Source of the DNA: JBBSBL01 sp046330255
GTDB lineage: Bacteria; Actinomycetota; Thermoleophilia; Solirubrobacterales; Solirubrobacteraceae
Direction of reading: 5' to 3'
DNA length: 64,000 nucleotides
Assembly: GCA_046330255.1 (NCBI GenBank)
Contig: JAXLTC010000002.1
Span: forward strand, 248,001-312,000
Shown: in pieces, positions 1 to 9,268 of the stretch
How positions within the stretch are numbered: the stretch's first letter is position 1
How the letters are laid out: every line of letters starts with the position of its first letter
Notes under the pieces: model-generated
The model's database searches: none
The model's input: the letters and a program-made list of their open reading frames with translations, nothing else
Told to the model about the DNA's origin: nothing
Program-made: the position numbers and the translations under genes

Positions 1-516
1 CTGATGGCGGGACTGGACCGCCCGACGATCGGCTCGGTCGAGTGGCCCGCCATCGGCACGCGGGCGGACCTGCGGCCGGGACCGGTCGCGATGATCTTCC
101 AGGGCCCGAGCCTGCTGCCGCCGCTGACGGTCGACGAGAACGTGGCGCTCCCGCTGATGCTCGACGGAGCCACGGCGCCGCAGGCGCTGGGCCTGGCGCG
201 TGCCGCGCTCGCGCGCCTCGGGCTGGAGGGACTGGGCGACAAGCTCCCGGAGGAGATATCCGGCGGGCAGGCCCAGCGGTCCGCCGTCGCGAGGGCGCTC
301 GCCGGGAAGCCGCGCCTGATCCTGGCCGACGAGCCGACCGGCCAACTCGACCGGGCCAGCGGAGCAGGCCTCGTGGACGTGCTGCTCGCCGCCGCGGAGG
401 ACTGCGGGGCGGCGCTGGTCGTGGCGACCCACGATCCGACGGTCGCAGAGCGGCTCCACGGTCGCTGGGAGGTGCGCAGCGGACGCCTGCGGATCGGCGT
501 GATGGAGCCGGCGTGA
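1..516 (+). CDS. ABC transporter ATP-binding protein, 5'-truncated
   Basis: C-terminal two thirds of an ABC ATPase of the LolD/MacB type; the open frame continues through the left edge, so the Walker A region and true start lie outside the window. Visible elements in order: Q-loop (FQGPSLLPP), signature ISGGQAQR (a variant of LSGGQ), Walker B LILADEPT and the H-loop ATHD. The stop overlaps the GTG of the following FtsX-type permease by 4 bases, so the two are almost certainly one transporter that powers lipid, lipoprotein or peptide export, or works mechanically on the envelope. The substrate cannot be told from sequence. Confidence 0.9.
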   Translation: MMAGLDRPTIGSVEWPAIGTRADLRPGPVAMIFQGPSLLPPLTVDENVALPLMLDGATAPQALGLARAALARLGLEGLGDKLPEEISGGQAQRSAVARALAGKPRLILADEPTGQLDRASGAGLVDVLLAAAEDCGAALVVATHDPTVAERLHGRWEVRSGRLRIGVMEPA

Positions 517-3179
517 CGGCGCTCAACTGGCTCGGCGGCCTGGTGGCTCACCGCCGGGGACGGCTGGTCGCCACGGCCGCCGGCGTCGCGGTTGCGGTCG
601 CGCTGCTCGCCTCGATCGGGGCGTTCCTCTCCGCCACCTCCTCGAAGATGACGCGGCGCGCGATCGGTCGCGTGCCGGTCGACTGGCAGGTAGAGGCGCG
701 CAACGGCGCCTCGGAGGCGCAACTGCTCGCCCAGGTGCGGCGCCAGCCGGGCGTGACGCGGGCGCTGGGCGTGCGGTTCGCGGGCACCACCGGGCTGCGT
801 GCCGTCACGGGCGGCTCGGTCCAGAGCACGGGGCCGGGGAGGGTGATCGGCCTGCCCGACGGCTACGCGCGGACGTTCCCGGGACAGCTCCGTACGCTGG
901 CGGGGAACGGCTCCGGCGTCCTGCTCGCCCAGCAGACCGCCGCCAACCTGCACGCCCGCCCCGGCGACCGGGTCGCGATCGGGCGCCCCGGCCTCCCTCC
1001 GGCGAGCGTGACGATCTCCGGCGTCGTCGACCTCCCGGCGGCCGACTCGCTGTTCCAGCAGGTCGGCGCGCCCGCGGGCGCGCAGCCCCAGGCCCCCCCG
1101 GACAACGTGATCCTGCTCCCCGCCCGCACGTTCGGCGCCGTCGAGGCCCCCGTCGCCGCCGCACGGCCCGAGCTGATCACCGCGCAGGTGCACGCGCTTC
1201 TCTCCCACCGTCTGCCCGCGAGCCCGGACGCGGCCTTCTCGCAGGTCTCCGGAAACGCCCGCAACCTGGAGACCCGGCTGGCGGGCGCCGGGCTGGTCGG
1301 CGACAACCTGGGCGCGGTGCTCGACAAGGCGCGGCAGGACGCGCTCTACGCGCAGCTGCTGTTCCTCTTCCTCGGCGTGCCCGGCGCGATCCTCGCGGGC
1401 TTCGTCACGGCCTCGATCGCGTCGGCGGGAGCCGGCCGGCGGCGGCGTGACGCGGCGCTCCTGCGCACGCGCGGCGCGTCGACGCGCCAGCTCGTGCGCC
1501 TCGCGCTCGCCGAGACCGCGCTCGCGGGCGGCGTCGGAACGGCGCTGGGACTCGGCGCCGCCCTGCTGATCGGCAGCGCCGCGTTCGGCGCCGCGAGCTT
1601 CGGCGCGGGCACGCTCGCGGCCGTGCTCTGGGCGGCGGGTGCGGCGGCGGCGGGACTCGCGATCGCTGCGGCGTCGATCGCGCTGCCCGCCTGGCGCGAC
1701 GCGCGCGGGCTGACCGTCGCGGGCCAGAGGCGCCAGGTCGGCCGCGGCGACCGGGCCCCCTGGTGGGCGCGCTACGGGCTCGACTTCGCGGCGCTCGGGG
1801 GGTCGGCGCTGGTCTACTGGCAGGCCTCGAAGAACGGCTACAAGCTCGTCCTCGCGCCGGAGGGCGTCCCGCAGGTCTCGGTCAACTGGTACGCGCTGCT
1901 CGCCCCCGTGCTGGCGTGGGTGGGCGCCGGGCTGCTCGCCTACCGGATCGCGGATCTGGTGCTGGTACGTGGCCGCACGCCGCTGGCGCGGCTGGCGCGG
2001 CCCGTGGCGGGAGAGCTGTCCCCGACCGTGGCGGCCACGATGGCGCGCCAGCGCCGCCTGCTCGCGCGCGGCGTCACGCTGGTCGCCCTGACCGCCGCCT
2101 TCGCCGGCTCGACCGCGGTCTTCAACTCGACCTACCGCCAGCAGGCCGAGGCCGACGCCCGGCTGTCCAACGGCGCCGACGTGACCGTCGCGGAGTCCCC
2201 GGGCACCGGCGTCGGACCGGGCGGGGCCTCACGACTGCGGAGGGTCGCCGGCGTGGCGAGCGTGGAGCCGCTGCAGCACCGCTTCGCCTACGTGGGCGCC
2301 GACCTGCAGGACCTCTACGGGGTGCGCCCGCGGACGATCGGCGCGGCGGGCAAGCTGCAGGACGGCTGGTTCCAGGGGGGTGGCGCCGCCCAGCTGATGG
2401 CGAAGCTCGCGCGCGAGCCGGACGGCGTGCTCGTGTCGGCCGAGACGGTCCACGACTTCCAGCTTCGCCCCGGCGATCCGATCCGGCTGCGCCTCCAGGA
2501 CGGCCGGACCAAGCGCCTGAAGACGGTTCCGTTCCGCTACGCGGGGGTCGTCAAGGAGTTCCCGACCGCGCCCACGGACTCGTTCCTGGTAGCGAACGCC
2601 GGCTACGTCGCGAGAGCGACCGGCAGCGATGCCGTCGGCTCGTTCCTCGTCCAGACGGGCGGTGCGGACCCGAAGGCCGTCGCGAGCCGCGTCCGCTCCG
2701 CGGTGGGGACGAGCGCGCAGGTCACCGACATCGTCAGCCGGCGCAGGGTGGTCGGCTCCAACCTCACCGCGGTCGAGCTCTCCGGCCTCACGGAGGTTGA
2801 GCTCGCCTTCGCGCTGGTGCTGGCCGCCGCCGCCTCGGGGCTGACGCTCTGGCTGAGCTTCGGCGAGCGCCGGCGGACCTTCGCGATCGCCCGCGCCCTG
2901 GGGGCGGGGCGCCGCCAGCTCGGGGGCTTCGTGTGGTCGGAGTCGCTGTTCGTCACCGGCGGCGGGCTGATCGCCGGCTGCGCGATCGCGGTGGGCATCT
3001 CGGACATGCTGGTGAAGGTGCTGACCGGCGTCTTCGACCCGCCGCCGGACTCGCTGGCGGTTCCGTGGGCATATCTCGCCGGGGTCGTGGCGCTCACGAT
3101 CGCGGCGGTCGGCGCGGCCGGGGCCGTCACCCTGAGTGCCCTGCGACGGCCCGCGATCGAGACGCTGCGCGAGCTCTGA
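513..3179 (+). CDS. FtsX-type ABC transporter permease
   Basis: 888-residue membrane protein starting at a GTG that overlaps the ATPase stop (GTGA). One N-terminal membrane helix (about residues 20-42) is followed by a large extracytoplasmic region. A first FtsX-like membrane block lies near residues 275-360 and a second at about 760-885, each followed by a basic cytoplasmic stretch (such as GRRRRDAALLRTRGAS and GERRRTFAIARALGAG). This double-FtsX layout is typical of the large permeases of actinobacterial MacB/LolCE-like systems. Partner of the upstream ATPase; substrate unknown. Confidence 0.9.
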   Translation: MTALNWLGGLVAHRRGRLVATAAGVAVAVALLASIGAFLSATSSKMTRRAIGRVPVDWQVEARNGASEAQLLAQVRRQPGVTRALGVRFAGTTGLRAVTGGSVQSTGPGRVIGLPDGYARTFPGQLRTLAGNGSGVLLAQQTAANLHARPGDRVAIGRPGLPPASVTISGVVDLPAADSLFQQVGAPAGAQPQAPPDNVILLPARTFGAVEAPVAAARPELITAQVHALLSHRLPASPDAAFSQVSGNARNLETRLAGAGLVGDNLGAVLDKARQDALYAQLLFLFLGVPGAILAGFVTASIASAGAGRRRRDAALLRTRGASTRQLVRLALAETALAGGVGTALGLGAALLIGSAAFGAASFGAGTLAAVLWAAGAAAAGLAIAAASIALPAWRDARGLTVAGQRRQVGRGDRAPWWARYGLDFAALGGSALVYWQASKNGYKLVLAPEGVPQVSVNWYALLAPVLAWVGAGLLAYRIADLVLVRGRTPLARLARPVAGELSPTVAATMARQRRLLARGVTLVALTAAFAGSTAVFNSTYRQQAEADARLSNGADVTVAESPGTGVGPGGASRLRRVAGVASVEPLQHRFAYVGADLQDLYGVRPRTIGAAGKLQDGWFQGGGAAQLMAKLAREPDGVLVSAETVHDFQLRPGDPIRLRLQDGRTKRLKTVPFRYAGVVKEFPTAPTDSFLVANAGYVARATGSDAVGSFLVQTGGADPKAVASRVRSAVGTSAQVTDIVSRRRVVGSNLTAVELSGLTEVELAFALVLAAAASGLTLWLSFGERRRTFAIARALGAGRRQLGGFVWSESLFVTGGGLIAGCAIAVGISDMLVKVLTGVFDPPPDSLAVPWAYLAGVVALTIAAVGAAGAVTLSALRRPAIETLREL

Positions 3180-3182
3180 CAA

Positions 3183-3208
3183 GGCGCCGCGCACGCGGGC
3201 GCGGCGCC
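3183..3208 (+). terminator. GC-rich hairpin after the permease
   Basis: Perfect 9-bp stem GGCGCCGCG / CGCGGCGCC (3183-3191 with 3200-3208) and an 8-nt loop, starting 4 bases after the permease stop. There is no U-tract, as is usual in very GC-rich actinobacteria. It probably ends the ABC operon. Confidence 0.5.
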
Positions 3209-3244
3209 CCGTTAGCCTGACACGGACATGGGAGGGGGAGAGCC

Positions 3245-3775
3245 GTGGATCGCGCAGCGCTGAAGTCCGTGCAGGAGCCGCTGAAGGCCCGCTACCGGGA
3301 GGCGCCGGACGCCGCGCTGGTGACGCTCTCGGCGACCGGCACGCTGGGCGACGGCGTCAGCTGCTCGGTCGGCGTCGGGCGCGCGCTGGCGGAGGCCGGG
3401 CTGCACCCGGCCTCGGGGGGCGACGGCTCGCTGCTGTGCTCCGGGGACATGCTGCTCCAGGCGCTCGCGGTGTGCGCAGGGGTCACGCTGCGAGCGGTGT
3501 CGACGTCGCTCGAGATCCCGGTTCGCGGCGGCGAGGTCACGGCCGACGGCGACCTCGACTTCCGCGGAACGCTGGCGGTCGACCGCGACGCGCCGGTCGG
3601 CTTCCGCGAGATCCGTCTGCGCTTCGACCTCGACACCGACGCGGATGACGAGCAGTTGGACACGCTGGTCCGCCTGACCGAGCGCTTCTGCGTCGTGCTG
3701 CAGACGATCGCGGGCTCGCCCGAGCTGAGCAGCGAGTGGCGCCGCGCCGGGTCGCCTACTCCTCCCGCGGCGTGA
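3245..3775 (+). CDS. OsmC family protein
   Basis: 176 residues, OsmC/Ohr fold. Family members reduce organic hydroperoxides or handle thiol-stress substrates with two cysteines. A cysteine at the start of the central helix (LAVCAGVTLRAV) and a second in FCVVLQTI fit the usual pair, but the exact Ohr motifs are absent, so the peroxidase role is inferred. GTG start is preceded by a purine-rich GGGAGGGGGAG ribosome binding site. Its 3' end overlaps the convergent small gene by 20 bases. Confidence 0.75.
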   Translation: MDRAALKSVQEPLKARYREAPDAALVTLSATGTLGDGVSCSVGVGRALAEAGLHPASGGDGSLLCSGDMLLQALAVCAGVTLRAVSTSLEIPVRGGEVTADGDLDFRGTLAVDRDAPVGFREIRLRFDLDTDADDEQLDTLVRLTERFCVVLQTIAGSPELSSEWRRAGSPTPPAA

Positions 3776-3956
3776 CGCGGTCGATCTCGACCTGCTCCCC
3801 CTCGCGCGAGTCCGGGTAGACGACGTAGGCCAGCGGCGGCCCGCCGAACCAGGTCGCGAGCTCCGCGCCGCCGACGTAGATCCCCGCGCGCGCGCCGCCG
3901 TCGGCCTGCTGAACCCAGACGCGCTGGCCCTCGTGGAAGGGCTCCTCGAGCGTCAT
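3756..3956 (-). CDS. 66-residue conserved-looking hypothetical protein
   Basis: Small soluble protein with SH3-like character: EGQRVWVQQADGGARAGIYVG near the N-terminus, an aromatic middle, and an acidic C-terminus. ATG overlaps the stop of the desaturase gene by 4 bases (ATGA), so the two are translationally coupled. The motif resembles small binding domains that accompany metabolic enzymes, but no family can be named with certainty. A role tied to the desaturase is inferred from coupling only. Confidence 0.6.
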   Translation of the reverse strand: MTLEEPFHEGQRVWVQQADGGARAGIYVGGAELATWFGGPPLAYVVYPDSREGEQVEIDRVTPREE

Positions 3957-4975
3957 GCGGCCCCCTCGCCGGCCGGGGCCGGGCGCACCGCCTTGGTCGC
4001 CTGACGCTCGGGCGTGACGCGGACGACGTCCCAGGCGAGGCCGACACGCTCCAGCGCCGAGATCGTCAGCGCGGAGATGTCCACCTGACCGCGGCGCAGG
4101 CCGTGGCGCGCGGAGGTCGGGAACGCGTGGTGGTTGTTGTGCCAGGCCTCGCCGAACGTGATCAGCGAGAGCCAGGCGACGTTGCGGGACTCGTCGGTGG
4201 TGCGGAAGTCCTGGCGGCCGAAGTAGTGGCAGATCGAGTTGATGCTGTAGGTCGTCTGGTGCATCAGGAAGATCCGCACGGCGCCGCCCCAGAGCAGGCC
4301 CGTCAGGGCCCCGTCGATCGTCCCGGTCAGCAGCCAGCCGAGGCCGAACGGCACGGCCAGCCCGACGGCAACCCACAGCACGAACGTGCGGTCCACGAAG
4401 CGCACGGTCGGGTCGGCGAGCAGGTCGGGGCAGTAGCGCTCCTCGTTGGCGGTCTCGTCGTGGAAGACCCAGCCCATGTGCGCGTGCCAGAGCCCGATCA
4501 ACTCGCCGCGCAGGCCCGAGGCCCCGTGGTCCAGGTGGGGGCTGTGCGGATCGCCGGGACGGTCGGAGTAGGCGTGGTGCATCCGGTGGTTGGCGACCCA
4601 TTCGATCACCGGGCCCTCGACCGCGGCGGAGCCGAGCGCCGCCAGCGCGAAGCGCACGCCGCGCGTGGTCTTGAAGCTGCGGTGGGTGAACAGGCGGTGG
4701 AAGCCGACCGTGATGCCCAGGCCGATCGGCACGTAGCAGACGGCGAACACGACCAGGTCCTGCCAGTGCAGCGTGTCGTCCCACGCGAGCCAGGCCGCGA
4801 GGAACACGAGCAGGAACGGGACGATCATCACGATCGCGCTGGCCGTGCGGTCGACCGCGCTCATCGGCACGTCGGTGAGATCGCCCGGCTGCGGGCCGTC
4901 CCCGCCGGGTTCGCGACCCTCGCCGGCTCGCGCTGTCTCGGCCCCGGCGTGGGGCGTCGGCGTGCGTGCGCTCAT
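3953..4975 (-). CDS. acyl-CoA / fatty-acid delta-9 desaturase
   Basis: 340-residue integral membrane di-iron desaturase. The three histidine boxes are intact: HRLFTH (residues 93-98), HRMHH (130-134) and HNNHH (279-283). Hydrophobic segments surround residues 48-65, 75-92 and 195-235. The family introduces a cis double bond into C16-C18 acyl chains using O2 and electrons from a reductase. It is divergent from the cyclopropane synthase gene at 5110, which modifies such unsaturated chains, so the pair forms a membrane-fluidity module. The roughly 40 N-terminal residues are low-complexity. A GAGGGA sequence lies shortly upstream of the ATG. Confidence 0.93.
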   Translation of the reverse strand: MSARTPTPHAGAETARAGEGREPGGDGPQPGDLTDVPMSAVDRTASAIVMIVPFLLVFLAAWLAWDDTLHWQDLVVFAVCYVPIGLGITVGFHRLFTHRSFKTTRGVRFALAALGSAAVEGPVIEWVANHRMHHAYSDRPGDPHSPHLDHGASGLRGELIGLWHAHMGWVFHDETANEERYCPDLLADPTVRFVDRTFVLWVAVGLAVPFGLGWLLTGTIDGALTGLLWGGAVRIFLMHQTTYSINSICHYFGRQDFRTTDESRNVAWLSLITFGEAWHNNHHAFPTSARHGLRRGQVDISALTISALERVGLAWDVVRVTPERQATKAVRPAPAGEGAA

Positions 4976-5109
4976 CGTCGTGGTCCCTCGTCTCTCTGCG
5001 GGCGTTCACGCGCGGAGAGGGAGAGGCGGACCCCGCGGGCGGCGTTCGAGCGGCGTAGTGTAGGGAGAGCGCACGACGCCTGCGCGACAACGACAAGGAG
5101 GCCCGCTCG

Positions 5110-6426
5110 ATGCCCCTGCTCGCCCGTCCGGCCCGGCTTCGCCGAGAGCTCGAGCGCGCGCTCCCCGAGCGCCCGTTCGCGATCCGCCTCTGGGACGGCA
5201 GCGAGCTGCCGGCCACCTCGCCGGACGCTCCCACGTTCACGGTCCGCTCGCCGCGCGCGGTGGCCCAGCTCATGCGGGCGCCGGGGGAGCTCGGCCTCGG
5301 CCGCGCCTACGTGACCGGGCGCCTCGACGTCGACGACATGGACGCGCTGATCGCGCTGATCGGCGCCTGGGAGCCGCCCGACCTCTCGGCGTTCACCTAC
5401 GCGCGGCTGCTGGCGGCGGGAGCGCTCGCCGGCGGGCTCGCGCCGGAGCCGCCGCGCCCGGCGGCGGAGCTCGCTCCGCGCGGCGAGCGCCACTCGCGCG
5501 AGCGCGACGCGCGCGCGGTGCGCCACCACTACGACGTCGGCAACGACTTCTTCGCGCTGTTCCTGGACGAGTCGATGACCTACAGCTGCGCGATCTTCTC
5601 GCGCGGGGCGAGGACGCTCGAGGAGGCCCAGCGGGAGAAGCTAGAGCTGGTCTGCCGCAAGCTCGAGCTGCGGCCCGGCGAGCGCGTGGTCGACATCGGC
5701 TGCGGCTGGGGCAGCTTCGCGATCCACGCCGCGCGGGAGCACGGGGTCAGCGCGCTCGGGATCACGCTCTCGGAGCCGCAGGCGGCGCTCGCCCGCGAGC
5801 GCGCGCAGGCCGCAGGGGTCTCCGACCGGGTCTCCTTCCGCGTGATGGACTACCGCGAGCTGGAGGGCGAGCGCTTCGACGCGGTCGCCTCGATCGGGAT
5901 GGTCGAGCACGTCGGCGAGGAGCGCATCGACCTCTACGCCGAGCGCCTGGCCTCGCTGCTGGGCGACGGCGGGCGCCTGCTCAACCACGGGATCGCGCAG
6001 CTGACCCACGGGCCCGAGAACGAGGCCGGCGACTTCTCCGAGCGCTTCGTGTTCCCCGACGGCGCGCCACTGCCGCTCTCGCGCGTGCAACTGGCGCTCG
6101 AGCGCGCGGGCTTCGGCACCGAGCACGTCGAGGGCTTCCCCGGCGACTACGCGGAGACGATCACGCACTGGATCGAGCGCTTCGAGGAGCGCTACGAGGA
6201 CGCCGTGCGCATCGGCGGCGCCGAACGCGCGCGGGTCTGGCGCCTGTACCTGCGCGCTGCCCGGCACGGGTTCCTCGCCGGCCACGAGTCGATCTACCAG
6301 GTGCGCGCCCGGCTCGGCATCCCCCGCTCGATCGGCGCCCCCGCCGCCGGCGCGTTCGCCACCGCCGGAGCCGGCGACGGGCGCGGCGACGTTCAGCGCT
6401 CGGCGTTCTTCAGGTCCAGCGCGTAG
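5110..6426 (+). CDS. cfa: cyclopropane-fatty-acyl-phospholipid synthase
   Basis: 438-residue SAM-dependent enzyme that adds a methylene group across cis double bonds of phospholipid acyl chains at the membrane. An N-terminal lipid-binding domain is followed by YDVGNDF (141-147), MTYSCA (156-161) and the SAM-binding motif VDIGCGWGSFA (194-204); the glutamate-containing SIGMVEHV strand is present. ATG is preceded by AAGGAGG at 5095-5101. The last 34 bases overlap the convergent hydrolase gene. The divergent desaturase would supply its substrate double bonds. Confidence 0.92.
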   Translation: MPLLARPARLRRELERALPERPFAIRLWDGSELPATSPDAPTFTVRSPRAVAQLMRAPGELGLGRAYVTGRLDVDDMDALIALIGAWEPPDLSAFTYARLLAAGALAGGLAPEPPRPAAELAPRGERHSRERDARAVRHHYDVGNDFFALFLDESMTYSCAIFSRGARTLEEAQREKLELVCRKLELRPGERVVDIGCGWGSFAIHAAREHGVSALGITLSEPQAALARERAQAAGVSDRVSFRVMDYRELEGERFDAVASIGMVEHVGEERIDLYAERLASLLGDGGRLLNHGIAQLTHGPENEAGDFSERFVFPDGAPLPLSRVQLALERAGFGTEHVEGFPGDYAETITHWIERFEERYEDAVRIGGAERARVWRLYLRAARHGFLAGHESIYQVRARLGIPRSIGAPAAGAFATAGAGDGRGDVQRSAFFRSSA

Positions 6427-7289
6427 TAGAGCCAGTAGTCGGACTGCTCCTCGATCGCCGGCCGGGCGACGGGCTGTTGGAGCAGTCCGTGGCCGAGGCC
6501 GTCGAACGTGACCAGGTTCGCGGCTATGCCGCGGTCGAGCATCGCCTGGGTGTCGCTTACCGCCCACTGGTAGGGGACCACGGCGTCGGCGGTGCCGTGG
6601 AAGAAGATCGTCGGCGGGTCCCCCGAGTTGAAGTACTCGCCCACGATCTCCGGCGTGATCGCTCCGTTCACGACCACGGCGCCCTGCACCTTCGAGCTCT
6701 GGCCCGGGTTGCCGCTGTCGCCCGGATCCTCGGAGTGGGTCGCGACCATCAGCGCGGTCGCGCCGCCCGCGGACCCGCCGGACACGGCGATCCGGTTCGG
6801 ATCGATGCGATAGGTCGCGGCGTTCGCCCGCAGCCAGCGAACCGCGGCCTGCGCGTCGTGCTGTGCCGCGAGCACGGCCGCGACACATTCGGGCGTGGCG
6901 CCGCTCGCCGCGCAGCCCTGGTCGCTGGTTCGCAGCAGCCTGTAGTCGATCGAGACCGCGACGTAGCCGAGGCGCGCGAACTTGGTCGCCAGCCCACCGC
7001 CGCTCTTGTCCCCGGAGGTGAAGCCGCCGCCGTGGACCCAGACGAGCGCCGGCCGCTTGGCGACCGTGTCGCCCTGCGGCTCGTAGAGGTCCAGGCGCAG
7101 CGGATTCGCTACGCCGTCCTGGCTCTGGGAGTACGTGAGGTCCTTGGTCACCTTGACCTTCGTGGTGATCTCGTCGCGGTAGCGGACCACGCCGTCGCCC
7201 TCAGGACGCGGAACCGTGCACCCCGACGCCACCGCCACCGCCACGCCCAGCGCAACGACCGACACGAGCACCCGCTTGACCCTCGACAT
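6393..7289 (-). CDS. alpha/beta hydrolase lipoprotein (carboxylesterase-like)
   Basis: 298 residues with a signal peptide ending in a lipobox (VASGC), so probably a lipid-anchored exported enzyme. Hormone-sensitive-lipase-like features: oxyanion motif HGGG (in WVHGGGFTSG), nucleophile elbow GGSAGG, an aspartate in HGTADAVVP and a late histidine in GLGHGLL. It would hydrolyse esters outside the membrane; the substrate is unknown. The ATG at 7289 is chosen over longer upstream options because it begins the signal peptide. The 3' end overlaps cfa by 34 bases. Confidence 0.85.
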   Translation of the reverse strand: MSRVKRVLVSVVALGVAVAVASGCTVPRPEGDGVVRYRDEITTKVKVTKDLTYSQSQDGVANPLRLDLYEPQGDTVAKRPALVWVHGGGFTSGDKSGGGLATKFARLGYVAVSIDYRLLRTSDQGCAASGATPECVAAVLAAQHDAQAAVRWLRANAATYRIDPNRIAVSGGSAGGATALMVATHSEDPGDSGNPGQSSKVQGAVVVNGAITPEIVGEYFNSGDPPTIFFHGTADAVVPYQWAVSDTQAMLDRGIAANLVTFDGLGHGLLQQPVARPAIEEQSDYWLYYALDLKNAER

Positions 7290-7400
7290 GCCCGGCTCCT
7301 CCCGCTCGCCAAATGCTCCGACGCCCGCTTCAACCCCGCGCGCCGGCGGGAGTTGCGGCGCGCGGATCCATCCGGCAACGCACGGGCCCCCGGCGTCGCG

Positions 7401-7406
7401 TAGGGT
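7401..7406 (+). promoter_or_regulatory. -10 hexamer TAGGGT, leaderless start
   Basis: TAGGGT lies 7 nt before the GTG of the flavoprotein gene at 7414, with no Shine-Dalgarno sequence between. Transcription would start at or next to the start codon. The hexamer helps choose this GTG. Confidence 0.5.
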
Positions 7407-7413
7407 CGCTTCC

Positions 7414-8556
7414 GTGCCGGAACGGGTGCTGATCCTCGGCGCGGGCTTCGGCGGCCTGGAGCTCGCGAGTTCGCTGTCGGAAGCCGCCGGCGATCGGATC
7501 GACGTCACGGTGATCGACCGCAGCGACGCCTTCGTCTTCGGCTACTCGAAGCTCGACGTGATGTTCGGCCGCGCCTCCGCGGAGGAGGTGCGGCTCCCCT
7601 ACCGCGAAGTCTCGAAGCCGGGGGTCCGGCTGCTGCGGGAGACCGTGACCGCGATCGACCCCGAGGCCAGGCGTGTCACCACGGACGCCGGCTCCCACGA
7701 GGCCGACGTGCTCGTTGTCGCGCTCGGAGCCGACTACGACCTCGACGCGACACCGGGCCTCGAGGCGGGCGGCAACGAGTTCTACTCGATGGACGGCGCG
7801 CGGCGGCTCGCGCCGCAGATCGCCGGCTTCTCACGCGGCCACGCGGTGATCGGCGTGTGTGGCGCGCCGTTCAAGTGCCCGCCGGCGCCGAGCGAGTGCG
7901 CGCTGCTCCTGCACGACGCCCTGGTCGAGCGCGGAGTGCGCGAGGCGTGCCGGATCTCATTCGTGGTCCCGTTCCCGACGCCGGTGCCGCCCTCGCCCGA
8001 GACGTCCGCCGCGCTCGTGGCGGAGTTCGAGCGCAGCGACATCGAGCTGGTTCCCGAGCGCCGGGTCGCCGCGATCGAGCCCGGGCGCCGCGCCGCGGTC
8101 CTCGACGACGGGTCGGAGCTGGGGTTCGACCTCTTCCTCGGCGTGCCCAGGCACCGTGCCCCGGATGTCGTGATCCAGAGCGGGATGACGCAGGACGGCT
8201 ACGTCCCGGTCGACCGCTCGACGCTCGAGACCCGCTACCCGGGCGTCTTCGCGATCGGCGACGTCGCGACGGTCGGGGTGCCGAAGGCGGGCGTCTTCGC
8301 CGAGGGCGCCGCGCGCGTCGTGGCCGGGCGCCTGATCGCCGAGCTGAGCGGCGGCGAGCCGCCCGGGCCCTATGGCGGCAAGGGCTCCTGCTACATCGAG
8401 TTCGGCCAGGGCCGCGTCGGGCGCGTGGACGTCGACTTCTTCTCCGGGCCCGCGCCCACCGGCGCCTTCAACGCCCCCTCGGCCGCGCTCGCCGCCGACA
8501 AGGAGCGCTTCGGCTCCGCCCGCCGCGCTCGCTGGTTCGGACGCGAGCCGGCCTGA
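7414..8556 (+). CDS. FAD/NAD(P)-dependent oxidoreductase (sulfide:quinone reductase-like)
   Basis: 380-residue two-dinucleotide-binding flavoprotein. N-terminal GAGFGGLELA binds FAD, a VVALGADYD strand follows, and the late FAIGDVATV motif contacts FAD. The layout and the C-terminal YIEFGQGRVGRVDV tail fit the SQR/NDH-2 superfamily. The cysteines in VCGAPFKCPPAPSEC match the position of redox cysteines in sulfide:quinone oxidoreductase-like proteins, but substrate assignment is uncertain. The GTG start is supported by the -10 at 7401. Confidence 0.8.
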   Translation: MPERVLILGAGFGGLELASSLSEAAGDRIDVTVIDRSDAFVFGYSKLDVMFGRASAEEVRLPYREVSKPGVRLLRETVTAIDPEARRVTTDAGSHEADVLVVALGADYDLDATPGLEAGGNEFYSMDGARRLAPQIAGFSRGHAVIGVCGAPFKCPPAPSECALLLHDALVERGVREACRISFVVPFPTPVPPSPETSAALVAEFERSDIELVPERRVAAIEPGRRAAVLDDGSELGFDLFLGVPRHRAPDVVIQSGMTQDGYVPVDRSTLETRYPGVFAIGDVATVGVPKAGVFAEGAARVVAGRLIAELSGGEPPGPYGGKGSCYIEFGQGRVGRVDVDFFSGPAPTGAFNAPSAALAADKERFGSARRARWFGREPA

Positions 8557-8560
8557 CCCG

Positions 8561-9178
8561 TCAGCCGCCCGGCTCTCTCCACATCGTGGCGACCGGCGGG
8601 CCGCCCTCCGGCAGCTCGAAGCCGCCGAGGCGCCTGAACCCCAGGCGCTCGTAGCGGGCGTGGTTGCCGGGGTTGGTCGACTCCAGGTAGGCCGGCGCCC
8701 CCAGGTCGTCGATCAGCGCGAGGTTGTCGGCGAGCAACCCCATGCCGGCGCCGCGGCCGCGATGGTCGGGGTGTGTCCCCAGCAGGCTGAGGTAGTAGTG
8801 CGGCGGCGCGGCGGGCTGGGCCGCGTCGAAGCGCTCGAAGGTCCGGTGCAGGATCTCCGCCTGCCGGGCGCCCAGCATCCGCTCGAGCAGCGGCTCGAGC
8901 CGCGTCTCCTGCGACGGCGAGAGCTCGGGGCAACCAGGTGGCAGCCACAGCGCGGCGGCCGCGTCCCCGGGCGCCAGCCAGACCCAGCGGTGCGGCAGGG
9001 CGCCCTCGACGAAGAGCCCCCAGAACGCCTCGTGCTGGGAGCGGCGGGCCCCGTCGTCGGGAAACGCCCATCCCCACACGGGGTCCCGGTAGAAGGCCTC
9101 GACGAAGATCTCCGTCACCCGCGCCGCGTCGCCGGCGCCGGCCACCCGCGGCCCGCTGCGTCCCCCCTGCACCCACAC
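8561..9178 (-). CDS. GNAT family N-acetyltransferase
   Basis: 205 residues. Acetyl-CoA binding motif A is clear (LGTHPDHRGRGAGMGLL), followed by the YLESTNPGNHARYERLGF block seen in many GNAT proteins. The acceptor is unknown. The reading frame allows two GTG starts 6 bases apart (9178 and 9172); the longer is given. It faces the flavoprotein gene, 4 bases from its stop. Confidence 0.82.
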   Translation of the reverse strand: MWVQGGRSGPRVAGAGDAARVTEIFVEAFYRDPVWGWAFPDDGARRSQHEAFWGLFVEGALPHRWVWLAPGDAAAALWLPPGCPELSPSQETRLEPLLERMLGARQAEILHRTFERFDAAQPAAPPHYYLSLLGTHPDHRGRGAGMGLLADNLALIDDLGAPAYLESTNPGNHARYERLGFRRLGGFELPEGGPPVATMWREPGG

Positions 9179-9268
9179 AACGTAGCGCCGCGCGGGCGGT
9201 CGTTGGCGGGGAATCGACGTGCGTCCAGCCTTGCGGAGGTTTCCGGAGCGATCGTTAACGTCTGACGC

